Below, one piece after another: positions 26,288 to 35,330 of a DNA stretch of 64,000 bases; the stretch's first letter is position 1, and the number at the start of each line of letters is the position of its first letter. The notes beneath the pieces were generated by a model that saw only the letters and a list, made by a program, of their open reading frames with translations, searched no databases and was not told the origin of the DNA. The DNA comes from Sediminicola sp963974715 (GTDB taxonomy: Bacteria; Bacteroidota; Bacteroidia; Flavobacteriales; Flavobacteriaceae). The translations under genes were made by a program, and so were the position numbers. The stretch spans positions 62,001-126,000 of the forward strand of contig CAXBDK010000013.1 in the NCBI GenBank assembly GCA_963974715.1, read 5' to 3'.

Positions 26288-27904
26288 ATGTCACAGACAA
26301 AATACATTTTTGTAACCGGTGGGGTTACTTCCTCCCTCGGAAAAGGGATCATTGCAGCCTCCTTGGCAAAATTACTTCAGGCCCGCGGTTATAAAACTAC
26401 CATTCAAAAACTGGATCCCTATATAAATGTAGATCCGGGCACTTTAAATCCCTATGAACATGGCGAGTGTTACGTGACCGATGATGGTGCCGAGACCGAT
26501 CTGGACCTTGGACATTATGAACGGTTTCTCAACGTACGGACCTCCCAGGCCAACAACGTTACCACGGGAAGGATCTATCAGAGTGTCATTGAAAAGGAAA
26601 GAAGGGGCGAATTTTTGGGGAAGACCGTACAGGTGGTGCCCCATATTACCAATGAGATAAAGGAACGAATTCAGATTTTGGGCAAGAGTGGCGAGTACGA
26701 TATCGTCATCACCGAAATAGGCGGTACCGTTGGGGATATCGAATCCCTTCCTTATATAGAGGCGGTGCGACAGTTGCTCTGGGAGCTGGGCGACAACAAC
26801 GGTATCGTGATCCACCTTACCTTGGTTCCCTATCTATCCGCAGCAGGGGAGCTCAAGACCAAGCCGACCCAACATTCCGTAAAGACATTAATGGAAAGTG
26901 GCATCAAGGCCGACATCCTGGTATGCAGGACCGAACATGAGATATCCAACGATATAAAGGATAAGTTGGCACTTTTCTGCAACGTGCGAAGGGATGCCGT
27001 TATACAGTCCATCGATGCTTCCACCATTTACGATGTTCCCATGCTGATGCAGGAGGAGGGCCTGGATACGGTGGCCCTGCACAAGTTGGCGCTACCGGAT
27101 AATGTAGTGCCAGATCTGAAACAGTGGAAGGAGTTTTTGGAAAGGCACAAAAACCCGAAGGAAGAAGTTACCATCGGACTGATCGGAAAATATGTGGAAC
27201 TGCAGGATTCCTATAAATCCATCTTGGAAGCTTTTATCCATGCCGGCGCCGCGAACGAGGTAAAGGTGAACGTAAAATCCATACATTCCGAACACATCAC
27301 CCCAAAGAACATCGCTTCAAAAATGAAGGGACTCGATGGGATTTTGGTCGCCCCCGGTTTTGGGGAAAGGGGAATAGAAGGGAAAGTGACCGCGGTGAGG
27401 TTTGCCAGGGAAGGAAAAATCCCGTTCTTGGGGGTCTGTTTGGGAATGCAGATGGCCGTGATCGAATTCGGTCGGAACGTCTTGGGACTTACCACCGCCA
27501 ATTCCACGGAAATGGATGAAAGGACGCCCGATCCCGTCATCAGCCTTATGGAAGAGCAGAAGAAAATTACGGATAAGGGCGGCACCATGCGTTTGGGGGC
27601 TTGGGACTGTAAACTGGTGCCCGGTAGTCTGGCGCAGCGTACTTATGACGGGGCAGAATCCATTTCGGAAAGGCACCGTCACCGATATGAGTTCAACAAT
27701 GGGTATAAAGCGGCGATGGAAAAAGCCGGACTTATTACCTCTGGTGTCAATACAAAAACGGGACTGGTGGAAATTGTGGAAATTCCGGACCATCCATGGT
27801 TTATAGGGGTGCAGTACCATCCCGAATACAAAAGCACCGTGGCAAACCCACATCCCTTGTTCGTCGGGTTCGTAAAGGCTGCCTTGGCGCATAAAATCAA
27901 GTAA
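26288..27904 (+). CDS. pyrG: CTP synthase
   Basis: 538 residues. The synthase domain opens KYIFVTGGVTSSLGKGIIAA with the P-loop-like GVTSSLGKG, and has KLDPYINVDPGTLNPYEHGE and the ITEIGGTVGDIES motif. The C-terminal class-I glutaminase shows the nucleophilic Cys in FLGVCLGMQ and the His-Glu pair in GVQYHPEYKS. It converts UTP, ATP and glutamine to CTP. The neighbour yidC, 105 bp downstream, is a frequent partner in this family. Confidence 0.97.
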   Translation: MSQTKYIFVTGGVTSSLGKGIIAASLAKLLQARGYKTTIQKLDPYINVDPGTLNPYEHGECYVTDDGAETDLDLGHYERFLNVRTSQANNVTTGRIYQSVIEKERRGEFLGKTVQVVPHITNEIKERIQILGKSGEYDIVITEIGGTVGDIESLPYIEAVRQLLWELGDNNGIVIHLTLVPYLSAAGELKTKPTQHSVKTLMESGIKADILVCRTEHEISNDIKDKLALFCNVRRDAVIQSIDASTIYDVPMLMQEEGLDTVALHKLALPDNVVPDLKQWKEFLERHKNPKEEVTIGLIGKYVELQDSYKSILEAFIHAGAANEVKVNVKSIHSEHITPKNIASKMKGLDGILVAPGFGERGIEGKVTAVRFAREGKIPFLGVCLGMQMAVIEFGRNVLGLTTANSTEMDERTPDPVISLMEEQKKITDKGGTMRLGAWDCKLVPGSLAQRTYDGAESISERHRHRYEFNNGYKAAMEKAGLITSGVNTKTGLVEIVEIPDHPWFIGVQYHPEYKSTVANPHPLFVGFVKAALAHKIK

Positions 27905-28009
27905 GGGGTGCCACAATGGCATGAACTGCACAATTGGACATATATTTGCTTACAAAAAAAACAGTCCTATATGGATCGGACCCATATAGGTCCTGTAAAT
28001 ATCACTTAG

Positions 28010-29857
28010 ATGGAAGAAAAGAAATTCGATATTAATTCTATTATTGGTTTTGTGCTGATTTTTGGGATACTCATTTTTATGTTTTATCAAAATCAGCCCA
28101 CGCCGGAAGAAATAGCGGCCCAAAAAATGGAACAGGCACAACGCGAGGCCGCCGACAGTTCCAAAAAACCAGCCAAGACCACTGCCCAAAAGCAAATCCC
28201 CCTGAACTTACAGGATTCCTCGGCCATTGCAGGCTATAAAAATGCCATGGGCGCCTTTGGTTACAACGCGCCTTCAGAGGGCAGCACCATCTTGGAAAAT
28301 GAATACCTCTTTTTAAGGGTGAACAACAAGGGGGGCCAAGTAGAGGAAGCAAGGATGAAGGAGTATGTAACCTATGACTCCGTTCCCGTATACTTGGTAA
28401 GGGATGGCAATGCCAACTTCGATCTGGCCTTTAAGACCTCGGACAATAGGACCCTCAATACCAAAGATCTTTATTTTGAGCCATCACTGACCACAAACGG
28501 AAATACCCAGATCCTTTCCATGAAGGCAAAGGTATCGGACGACCGGTTTTTGGAATACCGCTATGAAATGAAACCCGAGGAGTATCTAGTGGGGTTTACC
28601 GTACGGTCACAAGGACTGGATGGCACCATTAGTTCCAGCGCTCCCGTAACGCTGGAATGGAAAATGAAAACAATAAGACATTCCAAGAGCATACAGTACG
28701 AAAACCGCTATACGCGCCTCACTTATAACCATGAAGATGGGAAGATCAGCAAACTGTCCGAGAGCAGCGACGATGAGGAAAGCGAGTCGGACGTAAAATG
28801 GATTTCGTACCGACAGCATTTTTTCAGTTCCATATTGATCACCGATACCCCTTTTAAGAGCGCCCGATTGAACTCGGTCAATCTGGTGGAGGATGAAAGC
28901 AAGACGGCCGGATTTACCAAAGAATATACTTCGGAGGCGCCCTTGCAGTTGGAAGGAGGGGAGCTGTCCTACAATATGAACATGTATTACGGCCCGACGG
29001 ACGTAAAGGTATTGGCACAGTACAAAGAGTTGGGACTGGAAGATTCCATTCCCTTTGGGTGGGGAATCTTCGGTTGGATCAACCGATATATATTCACACC
29101 TGCCTATACTTTTTTAAGTTCCTTCCTGCCATATGGTATCGCCATAGTGGTAATGACCATTCTGGTGCGTCTGTTGATGTCGCCCGTAACCTACAAGTCC
29201 TATCTCTCCCAGGCCAAAATGAAAGTGCTTAAGCCCGAAATTGCGGAAATCAATGAAAAGTACAAGGACAATGCGATGAAAAAGCAGCAGGAAACCATGA
29301 AGCTTTATGGAAAGGCGGGGGTAAGCCCCATGAGCGGGTGTGTGCCGGCCCTCTTGCAGTTGCCCATATTTTATGCGTTGTTCATGTTTTTTCCGACCTC
29401 GTTCGCATTGCGGCAAAAGCCTTTTTTATGGGCCGATGACCTTTCATCCTACGACACCATAGCGCAATTGCCGTTTACCATTCCCTTTTACGGGGACCAT
29501 GTGAGCCTTTTTCCCATATTGGCCTCCATTGCCATCTTCTTTTATATGATGATGACCACGGGGCAGAACATGCAGCAACAACCGGGCATGCCCAATATGA
29601 AATTTATCATGTACCTATCGCCCTTGTTGATGTTGGTGTTCTTTAACGGCTATGCCAGTGGATTGAGCCTTTATTATTTTGTTTCCAACCTCATTACCAT
29701 CTTTATTATGTTGGCCATCAAGAAATTTATCCTGAACGAGGATAAGATCCATGCGCAGATACAGGAAAACAAGAAAAAACCGAAAAAAGAGGGCAAGTTC
29801 CAGAAAAAGATGCGCGAGATGATGGAGCAGGCTGAAGCACAGAAAAAGAACAAATAA
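28010..29857 (+). CDS. yidC: Membrane protein insertase YidC
   Basis: 615 residues. The N-terminal anchor (SIIGFVLIFGILIFMFYQNQ) is followed by a large periplasmic beta domain (about 80-355) and a C-terminal 60KD_IMP/Oxa1 domain with five helices (YGIAIVVMTILVRLLMSPVT; KMKVLKPEIAEINEKYKDN; MSGCVPALLQLPIFYALFMF; the last near LSLYYFVSNLITIFIML). The tail is strongly basic (QENKKKPKKEGKFQKKMRE), as in YidC proteins that contact ribosomes. It inserts and folds inner-membrane proteins with or without SecYEG. Confidence 0.96.
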   Translation: MEEKKFDINSIIGFVLIFGILIFMFYQNQPTPEEIAAQKMEQAQREAADSSKKPAKTTAQKQIPLNLQDSSAIAGYKNAMGAFGYNAPSEGSTILENEYLFLRVNNKGGQVEEARMKEYVTYDSVPVYLVRDGNANFDLAFKTSDNRTLNTKDLYFEPSLTTNGNTQILSMKAKVSDDRFLEYRYEMKPEEYLVGFTVRSQGLDGTISSSAPVTLEWKMKTIRHSKSIQYENRYTRLTYNHEDGKISKLSESSDDEESESDVKWISYRQHFFSSILITDTPFKSARLNSVNLVEDESKTAGFTKEYTSEAPLQLEGGELSYNMNMYYGPTDVKVLAQYKELGLEDSIPFGWGIFGWINRYIFTPAYTFLSSFLPYGIAIVVMTILVRLLMSPVTYKSYLSQAKMKVLKPEIAEINEKYKDNAMKKQQETMKLYGKAGVSPMSGCVPALLQLPIFYALFMFFPTSFALRQKPFLWADDLSSYDTIAQLPFTIPFYGDHVSLFPILASIAIFFYMMMTTGQNMQQQPGMPNMKFIMYLSPLLMLVFFNGYASGLSLYYFVSNLITIFIMLAIKKFILNEDKIHAQIQENKKKPKKEGKFQKKMREMMEQAEAQKKNK

Positions 29858-29909
29858 CCACTGGGTAGGCCAATGATCTTTGGCCATTGGGAAACACACC
29901 AAAATTATG

Positions 29910-29935
29910 AAGCCGCCAATTGGCGAGGCTTTATC
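29910..29935 (+). terminator. Probable terminator after yidC
   Basis: AAGCC (29910-29914) pairs with GGCTT (29927-29931) around an inner GCCAATTGGC palindrome; the 3' arm runs into TTTAT. The T tract is short. A second weaker hairpin GGCCAA/TTGGCC lies at 29868-29885. Confidence 0.5.
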
Positions 29936-30049
29936 GTATTGGTTCCCTTCGCTGTCCTATTAGCAAACATAGGATGACGCTACCCACCGTTCGGCTTGAG
30001 GTATGTCGTCCAATGGATCATAAAATTTTAAGGGAGGGAAAAATGACAT

Positions 30050-30574
30050 TTACCGACATTGTTCCCACCATCCATTCCTTTTTCGGATATAAACGATCTG
30101 TCCCGTATGGTATGCCGTATGCATGGCCATGTTTGCTATTTCGATGTTCCAGTCGGCAATCTGTGTCGCCGTTGCCAGTTCCGTTGAACGTTCCCATTCC
30201 ATTTGGATATGGTCCAGTTTTTTGAGGGCCAATTCCCAATCCTTGGAGGTGTACCTGATGAACGTCTCCTTGTTGTCTTCTTTGTAATCGGGAACTTTTT
30301 CACCTTTAAACGCTTTTAGGTTCATTTCGTTCCAAAAGATCAAGTGCGAAACCAATTCCCCAATGGAATGGTTTTCCGTACTGTCCTTCCACATCAGTTG
30401 TTCAGGGGTAAGTCCTTCAAGAGCTTTTTTTGTAGGTGCGAACCATTCTTGATGGGTATGGGTATTTTTTAATTGTTGCACGAGCAAGGTTTTGACTTCA
30501 GGTAGTTCCTTGTTTCCTTTACAGCTCAAAAAGGCACATTCCAGTACAATTAAGAATAAAATTCGGTTTATCAT
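30050..30574 (-). CDS. DinB-family protein, predicted lipoprotein
   Basis: 174 residues. The N-terminus MINRILFLIVLECAFLSCKG is a lipoprotein signal with lipobox Cys18. The rest is a four-helix DinB/YfiT-like bundle with the metal-ligand histidines H77 (GELVSHLIFW), H152 and H156 (MAMHTAYHTGQIVYIRK). DinB-like proteins are metal-dependent hydrolases or thiol transferases of diverse function, several linked to bacillithiol or mycothiol. An envelope-anchored version is less common. Substrate unknown. Confidence 0.82.
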   Translation of the reverse strand: MINRILFLIVLECAFLSCKGNKELPEVKTLLVQQLKNTHTHQEWFAPTKKALEGLTPEQLMWKDSTENHSIGELVSHLIFWNEMNLKAFKGEKVPDYKEDNKETFIRYTSKDWELALKKLDHIQMEWERSTELATATQIADWNIEIANMAMHTAYHTGQIVYIRKRNGWWEQCR

Positions 30575-30762
30575 TCTGCATGGTTTAGAAGGTTTGTCGT
30601 TCAGGAATGTTTCCTTTATTAAATATACTATAAAACTTTAGGGGTACGTTTTCGTTTGTGTGCGAAAGTAAAGTCTGCGCATTGTCTTCTTAATTTACGA
30701 CTTCAGGGTTGACGGCATATCCGAAAAGGGATGGACCACTTTGAGGTGCACAGCTCGGTAAA

Positions 30763-30794
30763 TTTGGATAGGTTACCAAGTTTTGGTATTTTTG
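30763..30794 (+). promoter_or_regulatory. Promoter of parDE
   Basis: TTTG (30763-30766), a 20-nt spacer, then TATTTTTG (30787-30794): a full Bacteroidota consensus. Transcription would start near 30798, about 14 nt before the antitoxin ATG at 30812. This supports that start over the longer open frame from 30731. Confidence 0.65.
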
Positions 30795-30811
30795 GGCAAA
30801 TAAAGGCTAAA

Positions 30812-31054
30812 ATGGGAAAAAACACATCAATCTCACTCGGTAATCATTTTGAGGAATTTATCAAAGAAAAAGTAAAATCTGGCAGGTATAGTTCCGTTAG
30901 CGAGGTGATTCGTTCGGCATTGCGATTGTTGGAACGTGAAGAAACCAAAGAAACTGAACTGGTAAAAGCGCTCGAAATAGGTGAGCAAAGTGGATTTGTT
31001 GAAAATTTTGATCCCCAACAAAATCTGAAAGAATTGCATCGTCAAAATCTATGA
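30812..31054 (+). CDS. parD: ParD-type antitoxin
   Basis: 80 residues from the ATG at 30812 (MGKNTSISLGNHFEEFIKEK). The ribbon-helix-helix N-terminus has SISLGNHFEEFI then VKSGRYSSVSEVIRSALRLLE, the canonical ParD/CopG motif. The acidic C-terminal tail is the expected toxin-binding region. ParD normally represses its own promoter and neutralises ParE. The toxin gene overlaps by 4 bp, standard antitoxin-first order. Confidence 0.9.
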   Translation: MGKNTSISLGNHFEEFIKEKVKSGRYSSVSEVIRSALRLLEREETKETELVKALEIGEQSGFVENFDPQQNLKELHRQNL

Positions 31055-31353
31055 GTACCAACAGGTACCAAATAAGCAGACAAGCGGTCGAGGATCTGAA
31101 CAATATTTGGATTTATACATTTCATAAGTGGTCTAAAGAACAGGCCGACAGATACTACAATTTGATAATCCGAGAAATCGAATTTATTGCGGAAAATTAT
31201 CTTGTAGGTAAATCCGTAGAACAAACCCGAAAAAATTATCGCAAGATGAAAATACGATCACACTTGATTTTTTATAGAAAGATAGGTGACGAAATAGTAG
31301 AAATTGTTAGAATTCTGCACCAAGGGATGGACATTAAAAAACATTTGAAATAG
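31051..31353 (+). CDS. parE: ParE-type toxin
   Basis: 100 residues of the RelE/ParE fold: YQISRQAVEDLNNIWIYTF, WSKEQADRYYNLIIREIEFI, and IRSHLIFYRKIGDEIVEIVR followed by ILHQGMDI. The ILHQGMD ending is typical of ParE, a DNA gyrase inhibitor. RelE-type mRNA-interferase residues are not evident. The gene pair is flanked by long non-coding stretches, consistent with a mobile cassette, though I see no ends. Confidence 0.9.
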   Translation: MSTNRYQISRQAVEDLNNIWIYTFHKWSKEQADRYYNLIIREIEFIAENYLVGKSVEQTRKNYRKMKIRSHLIFYRKIGDEIVEIVRILHQGMDIKKHLK

Positions 31354-31572
31354 AAAAATTGTCCAACGTTAACCGCTGTCCGAGCACCTGCTCCGTACAA
31401 CGAAACATAACTAAGAAGTCAATTCGGTCTTAAAGGGAAAAATTCCCATATCCGGTGCTTGTCAACCCTGTCCTCTCTGGAAGACGGTCCACTTTTTCAT
31501 CTCAATATATGTTTTTTGCGAGGTCATACTAAATTGTATGGGGCCCAGCCCGACGATTACTTATAAAGCAAA

Positions 31573-31598
31573 AAAAAGCTCCCAGATGGGAGCTTTTT
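31573..31598. terminator. Strong bidirectional terminator
   Basis: A 12-bp stem AAAAAGCTCCCA/TGGGAGCTTTTT (31573-31584 with 31587-31598) with a minimal loop, flanked by A and T runs so it can work in both directions. Confidence 0.85.
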
Positions 31599-31749
31599 GG
31601 ATAGCCTAGGTTTAGTTTGGTAAGATTTGGGACCGTAAAGATGCACCTTAGCGTTCTAGATTTAAAATAATAGTTGCCAAGTGCCCAATTATGTATGCTA
31701 ATTCCTTGATTCATGTTGCAAGGCATTAGCAAAACATTCTTTGATGGAA

Positions 31750-31786
31750 AACACCCCGGACATTCTTTGCCAAGGGTGTTGTTTTT
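31750..31786 (-). terminator. Terminator of the FAS1 lipoprotein gene
   Basis: AACACCC (31750-31756) and GGGTGTT (31774-31780) form a 7-bp stem with a 17-base loop. On the minus strand the hairpin is followed by TTTT. It lies 35 bp beyond the FAS1 gene stop; T-rich sequence on the + side means it could act both ways. Confidence 0.55.
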
Positions 31787-31820
31787 TATATCCTTTTAAA
31801 GGTTTTGGTCCAATCCCGTT

Positions 31821-33677
31821 CTAATTGGCGGTATTGGGCAACAATACCTTGTCCACGGCGTGTATTACACCGTTTATGGCCTGTACATCGGCAAGGACAA
31901 TGTTGATATCGGAATTCCCGGAACCATCGGTGACGCCCACCATTTCCCCGGATATGGAGAAAGTAAGGGTATCGCCCTCCAATGTGGCCGGAGATTCCAA
32001 TCCGTCCGAAAGATCTCCGGATACAATATTGTTTTCTGCGATAACATGGTGGTTCAATACTGCGGTAAGGTCAGCACCCGTCGGTACGGTAGCAAGCTCC
32101 CCAAAAGCACTGTTTATGGGTGCAAAAACGGTAAAGGGGGCCGGTGACGTTCCGTTCGGTGTGCTAAGGACCGAAACAAAATCAGGTTGTCCCTCGGCAG
32201 TGAGGGCTCCCACTAGGGAGGAAAAGTTTTCACTGTCCGCAATGGCCAGGTCTACCACTGTAGGAAGATCGATGACCATATCAACGGCATGTATAATACC
32301 ATTGGTAGCTACAATATCCGCAATGGCCACATTGCTTTCGCCATTTAAGGTGACGCCACTATCGGTATTGATGTACATGCTTAAGAAATCCCCATCCGTA
32401 TTGGTGGCGGCCGTATTGACGTACATGTTGGTCAGGTCTGTGGAAGCGGCGGCGGTCCCCACGATGACGTGGTTGGAAAGGATATTGTTAAGCTCGTTGC
32501 CATCCGGATTGGTAAACGCCTCAAAACCTGCATTGACGGGGGCGAATACGGTAAATACTTCATCCGAACTGGACAGGAGGTCCGTAAAAGTCGTATTTCC
32601 TCCCGATGTCAAGGCGCCCACCAGTTCGGTAAGATTGGCATTTGCCACCGCGTGGTCCACGATGGTAGGAAGGCCTATCACACCATCAACAATATGGACA
32701 ACCCCATTGGATGCTTCAAGATCGGCATCTGTAACCGTGGCCACACCATTTATCATAACGCCAGATGTGGTATCGATATAAAGGCTTAGATTTTTACCGT
32801 CCACACCGGCAGTAGATGAAGAAGATATGTAAGAGGTGGTCAATCCGCTGGAAAGGTTCTCCCCGGCGACCACATGGTTGAGCAATACTTGGGTCAGTAC
32901 ATCAACGGGAACGGCATCAAGGCCGTCAAAACCATTATCGGTCAAAAATGCATCAAAAGCCGCATTGGTCGGGGCAAATACGGTAAAGGGTCCCGCACCT
33001 TCCAAGGTATCTACCAGATCGGCCGCTTGAAGTGCCGCTACCAAACTGCTGAGTTCCGGACTGTCCATTGCCAGATCAACAATGCTGTTCCCCGGTTCCG
33101 GTTCCATGAGCAGGTCCAGCACCTCTTGGGGCAACAGGACCTTGTCTATGATGTGTACCACCCCATTGCTTGCAAGCACATCTGCAGTGGAAACCTGTGC
33201 GGCATCCTCAGTGGCATCTTCGATGAATACCCCAGAGGTGAGGTCTACCGTTAAGGTTTCCCCTTGAACGGTGGTGATGCTCATCCCATCGGTAAGATCG
33301 GTCGATAGGGCAGCGGTTCCCGAAACCACATGATAGGTAAGTACTGTGGCCAAGAGCTCTTTCTCGGCGTCCGTATCAAAGTCGGCCAAGCTGTTATAAT
33401 CTTCCCCAAGGGCGTTCAACAACTCGGAAAAGGCATTGTTGGTAGGGGCAAAAACGGTAAACGGACCAGTGCCGGAAAGGGTCTCCACCAATCCTGCATC
33501 GGCCTGTTCCAAGGCATCCACCAAGAGGCTTAGGTCGTTGACCGACTGTGCGGTTTCCACAATATTGGCTTCCGGTTCCATTATCCCGGTGTTGTCGTCA
33601 TCATTGCTACAGGAAATCGTTACAAATGCCAGTAGCACCGTACTTAGAAAGGCTGTCAATCTTAGGTGTTTCTTCAT
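31821..33677 (-). CDS. Lipoprotein with four fasciclin (FAS1) domains
   Basis: 618 residues. The lipoprotein signal ends at Cys23 (VTISCSNDDDN). Four FAS1 repeats follow at about 38-186, 190-335, 340-475 and 477-614. Each has the H1 block (GPFTVFAPTNNAF, GPFTVFAPTNAAF, EVFTVFAPVNAGF, APFTVFAPINSAF) and an H2 block (NGVVHIIDKVLLP, NGVVHIVDGVIGL, NGIIHAVDMVIDL, NGVIHAVDKVLLP). FAS1 domains mediate adhesion to surfaces or polysaccharide. The protein is very acidic and rich in Asp, Thr and Ser. It is probably outer-membrane anchored and perhaps a surface adhesin. Confidence 0.93.
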   Translation of the reverse strand: MKKHLRLTAFLSTVLLAFVTISCSNDDDNTGIMEPEANIVETAQSVNDLSLLVDALEQADAGLVETLSGTGPFTVFAPTNNAFSELLNALGEDYNSLADFDTDAEKELLATVLTYHVVSGTAALSTDLTDGMSITTVQGETLTVDLTSGVFIEDATEDAAQVSTADVLASNGVVHIIDKVLLPQEVLDLLMEPEPGNSIVDLAMDSPELSSLVAALQAADLVDTLEGAGPFTVFAPTNAAFDAFLTDNGFDGLDAVPVDVLTQVLLNHVVAGENLSSGLTTSYISSSSTAGVDGKNLSLYIDTTSGVMINGVATVTDADLEASNGVVHIVDGVIGLPTIVDHAVANANLTELVGALTSGGNTTFTDLLSSSDEVFTVFAPVNAGFEAFTNPDGNELNNILSNHVIVGTAAASTDLTNMYVNTAATNTDGDFLSMYINTDSGVTLNGESNVAIADIVATNGIIHAVDMVIDLPTVVDLAIADSENFSSLVGALTAEGQPDFVSVLSTPNGTSPAPFTVFAPINSAFGELATVPTGADLTAVLNHHVIAENNIVSGDLSDGLESPATLEGDTLTFSISGEMVGVTDGSGNSDINIVLADVQAINGVIHAVDKVLLPNTAN

Positions 33678-33792
33678 GATTTTTAGGTGTTAATGTTTAG
33701 GTTTAATAAGAAAAGTTAAAACGATAAATTAAAAGTGTTTGCAATTAATGTTTATTTAATTGTTTATATCTAAAAACTGTTTAAGAGTTAAT

Positions 33793-33824
33793 CAAATATA
33801 TTAAACATTTTTTAAATAAACCAA
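33793..33824 (-). promoter_or_regulatory. Promoter of the FAS1 lipoprotein gene
   Basis: On the minus strand TTG (33824-33822), a 21-nt spacer and TATATTTG (33800-33793), matching the TTG/TAnnTTTG consensus. The leader would be about 110 nt, AT-rich and without visible structure. Confidence 0.45.
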
Positions 33825-33963
33825 CAGAGGGATAATGTTTAACTATTTTATTAAATTATTTAACAGAATAATTTGTAATTCCACTTTTGAAAGTTAGTGG
33901 GCCACAAACCGACCAAATGTGGATCTATAGGATGACCGTCCGGCCATTTCCGGTCAAGCACTA

Positions 33964-33991
33964 TTTGGAGCGGATGGATTTAGTACTTTTG
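33964..33991 (+). promoter_or_regulatory. mnmA: Promoter of mnmA
   Basis: TTTG (33964-33967), 16 nt, then TACTTTTG (33984-33991). Transcription would begin about 13 nt before the ATG at 34010, which supports this start over the open frame reaching back to 33887. Confidence 0.5.
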
Positions 33992-34009
33992 TATTTAGAA
34001 GCGATTGAT

Positions 34010-35200
34010 ATGAAAAAAGTGGTTGTAGGTCTCTCTGGTGGGGTCGATTCCAGTGTTGCGGCGTTCCTTTTAAAGGAACAGGGATATGATGTGATCGGCC
34101 TTTTCATGAAAAATTGGCATGACGATTCGGTTACCATTTCGGACGAATGCCCATGGTTGGAGGATAGCAATGATGCGTTGATAGTTGCCGAAAGATTGGG
34201 GATCCCTTTTCAAACGGTCGATTTGAGCGAGCAGTATAGGGAACGTATAGTGGATTACATGTTCAATGAGTATGAAAGGGGGCGTACACCAAATCCGGAT
34301 GTTTTGTGCAATAGGGAGATCAAGTTCGATGTCTTTATGAAAATTGCCCTTCGACTCGGGGCCGATTTTGTGGCAACTGGCCATTATTGCAGAAAGGGTA
34401 CCTTTTTCCAAGCGGATGGTTCCGAAACCTACCAATTGTTGGCCGGAATGGACGGAAATAAGGACCAGTCCTATTTTCTTTGCCAACTTTCACAGGCCCA
34501 ATTGGCCAAGACCTTATTTCCCATTGGGGAACTTACAAAACCCGAGGTCCGTAAAATTGCCGCCCAAAACGATCTGATAACGGCCGATAAGAAGGACTCG
34601 CAAGGACTTTGTTTTATTGGAAAGGTTCGCCTCCCGGATTTTTTACAACAAAAATTAAAACAGAAAAAAGGGCCGATCGTGGAAGTCCCCTACGATCTGC
34701 AGCAATACCAACATACGTTGGCCCAAGGTAGCGATTTAATGGATCGACTTGCGTTCAATGCTGAAAAACCCTTATACAGTCTTGCCGACGGGAAGGTGGT
34801 CGGCGAACATTTCGGGGCCCATTTCTTTACCAAGGGACAGCGCAAGGGATTGGACGTAGGGGGAACCAAAGAACCCTTGTACGTAATCGAAACCGATGTG
34901 GACCAAAACATTATCTATACCGGACAGGGCAACCAACATCCAGGGCTTTACAGGAAGACCCTATTTGTTACCGATGACGAACTGCATTGGGTGCGGCCCG
35001 ACCTACGGTTGAAAACCGATGAACAAATGGAGGTAAGCGCAAGGATACGTTATAGGCAGGCCCTGCAGAAAGCTGTCCTTTATAAAGTGGAAGGGGGAAT
35101 GTACGTGGATTTTGAGGAGAAACAATCGGCCATCACCGAAGGCCAATTTGTGGCTTGGTACCTATCTGACGAACTGATCGGATCTGGCGTTATTTCTTAG
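34010..35200 (+). CDS. mnmA: tRNA-specific 2-thiouridylase MnmA
   Basis: 396 residues from the ATG at 34010. PP-loop SGGVDSSVAAF (9-19), a catalytic Cys100 in PNPDVLCNREIKF, and Cys201 in KKDSQGLCFIGK are the pair used for sulfur transfer. HYC and KDQSYFLCQLSQ are also conserved. It adds the 2-thio group to U34 of tRNA-Lys, -Glu and -Gln. The central RNA-binding and C-terminal beta-barrel regions are intact. It may be transcribed together with the nitronate monooxygenase-like gene about 130 bp downstream. Confidence 0.96.
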   Translation: MKKVVVGLSGGVDSSVAAFLLKEQGYDVIGLFMKNWHDDSVTISDECPWLEDSNDALIVAERLGIPFQTVDLSEQYRERIVDYMFNEYERGRTPNPDVLCNREIKFDVFMKIALRLGADFVATGHYCRKGTFFQADGSETYQLLAGMDGNKDQSYFLCQLSQAQLAKTLFPIGELTKPEVRKIAAQNDLITADKKDSQGLCFIGKVRLPDFLQQKLKQKKGPIVEVPYDLQQYQHTLAQGSDLMDRLAFNAEKPLYSLADGKVVGEHFGAHFFTKGQRKGLDVGGTKEPLYVIETDVDQNIIYTGQGNQHPGLYRKTLFVTDDELHWVRPDLRLKTDEQMEVSARIRYRQALQKAVLYKVEGGMYVDFEEKQSAITEGQFVAWYLSDELIGSGVIS

Positions 35201-35330
35201 TTGGGATAGGCCCTGCCAACCTCCCTCCCCGTAAAAGGACCCTTCCAAAAGTTGTTGCATTTCGGTATAAGCCCTATCTTGGATCACATTTGGGCAGTTG
35301 TAAGCTTCTATATTTTACATGATCGATACC

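Larger units (their letters stand above)
31354..31820. other. Intergenic region between parE and the FAS1 lipoprotein gene
   Basis: 467 bp between convergent genes. It holds two hairpin terminators (listed separately). The part from 31354 to 31560 shows no supported gene, RNA or repeat; short open frames there are atypical. Confidence 0.6.

Noticed and set aside
31825..32781. Long open frame (318 codons) opposite the FAS1 gene
   Set aside because: It is antisense to four clear FAS1 domains and its composition reflects their repeated Asp/Thr/Val codons; no domain or start signal supports it.
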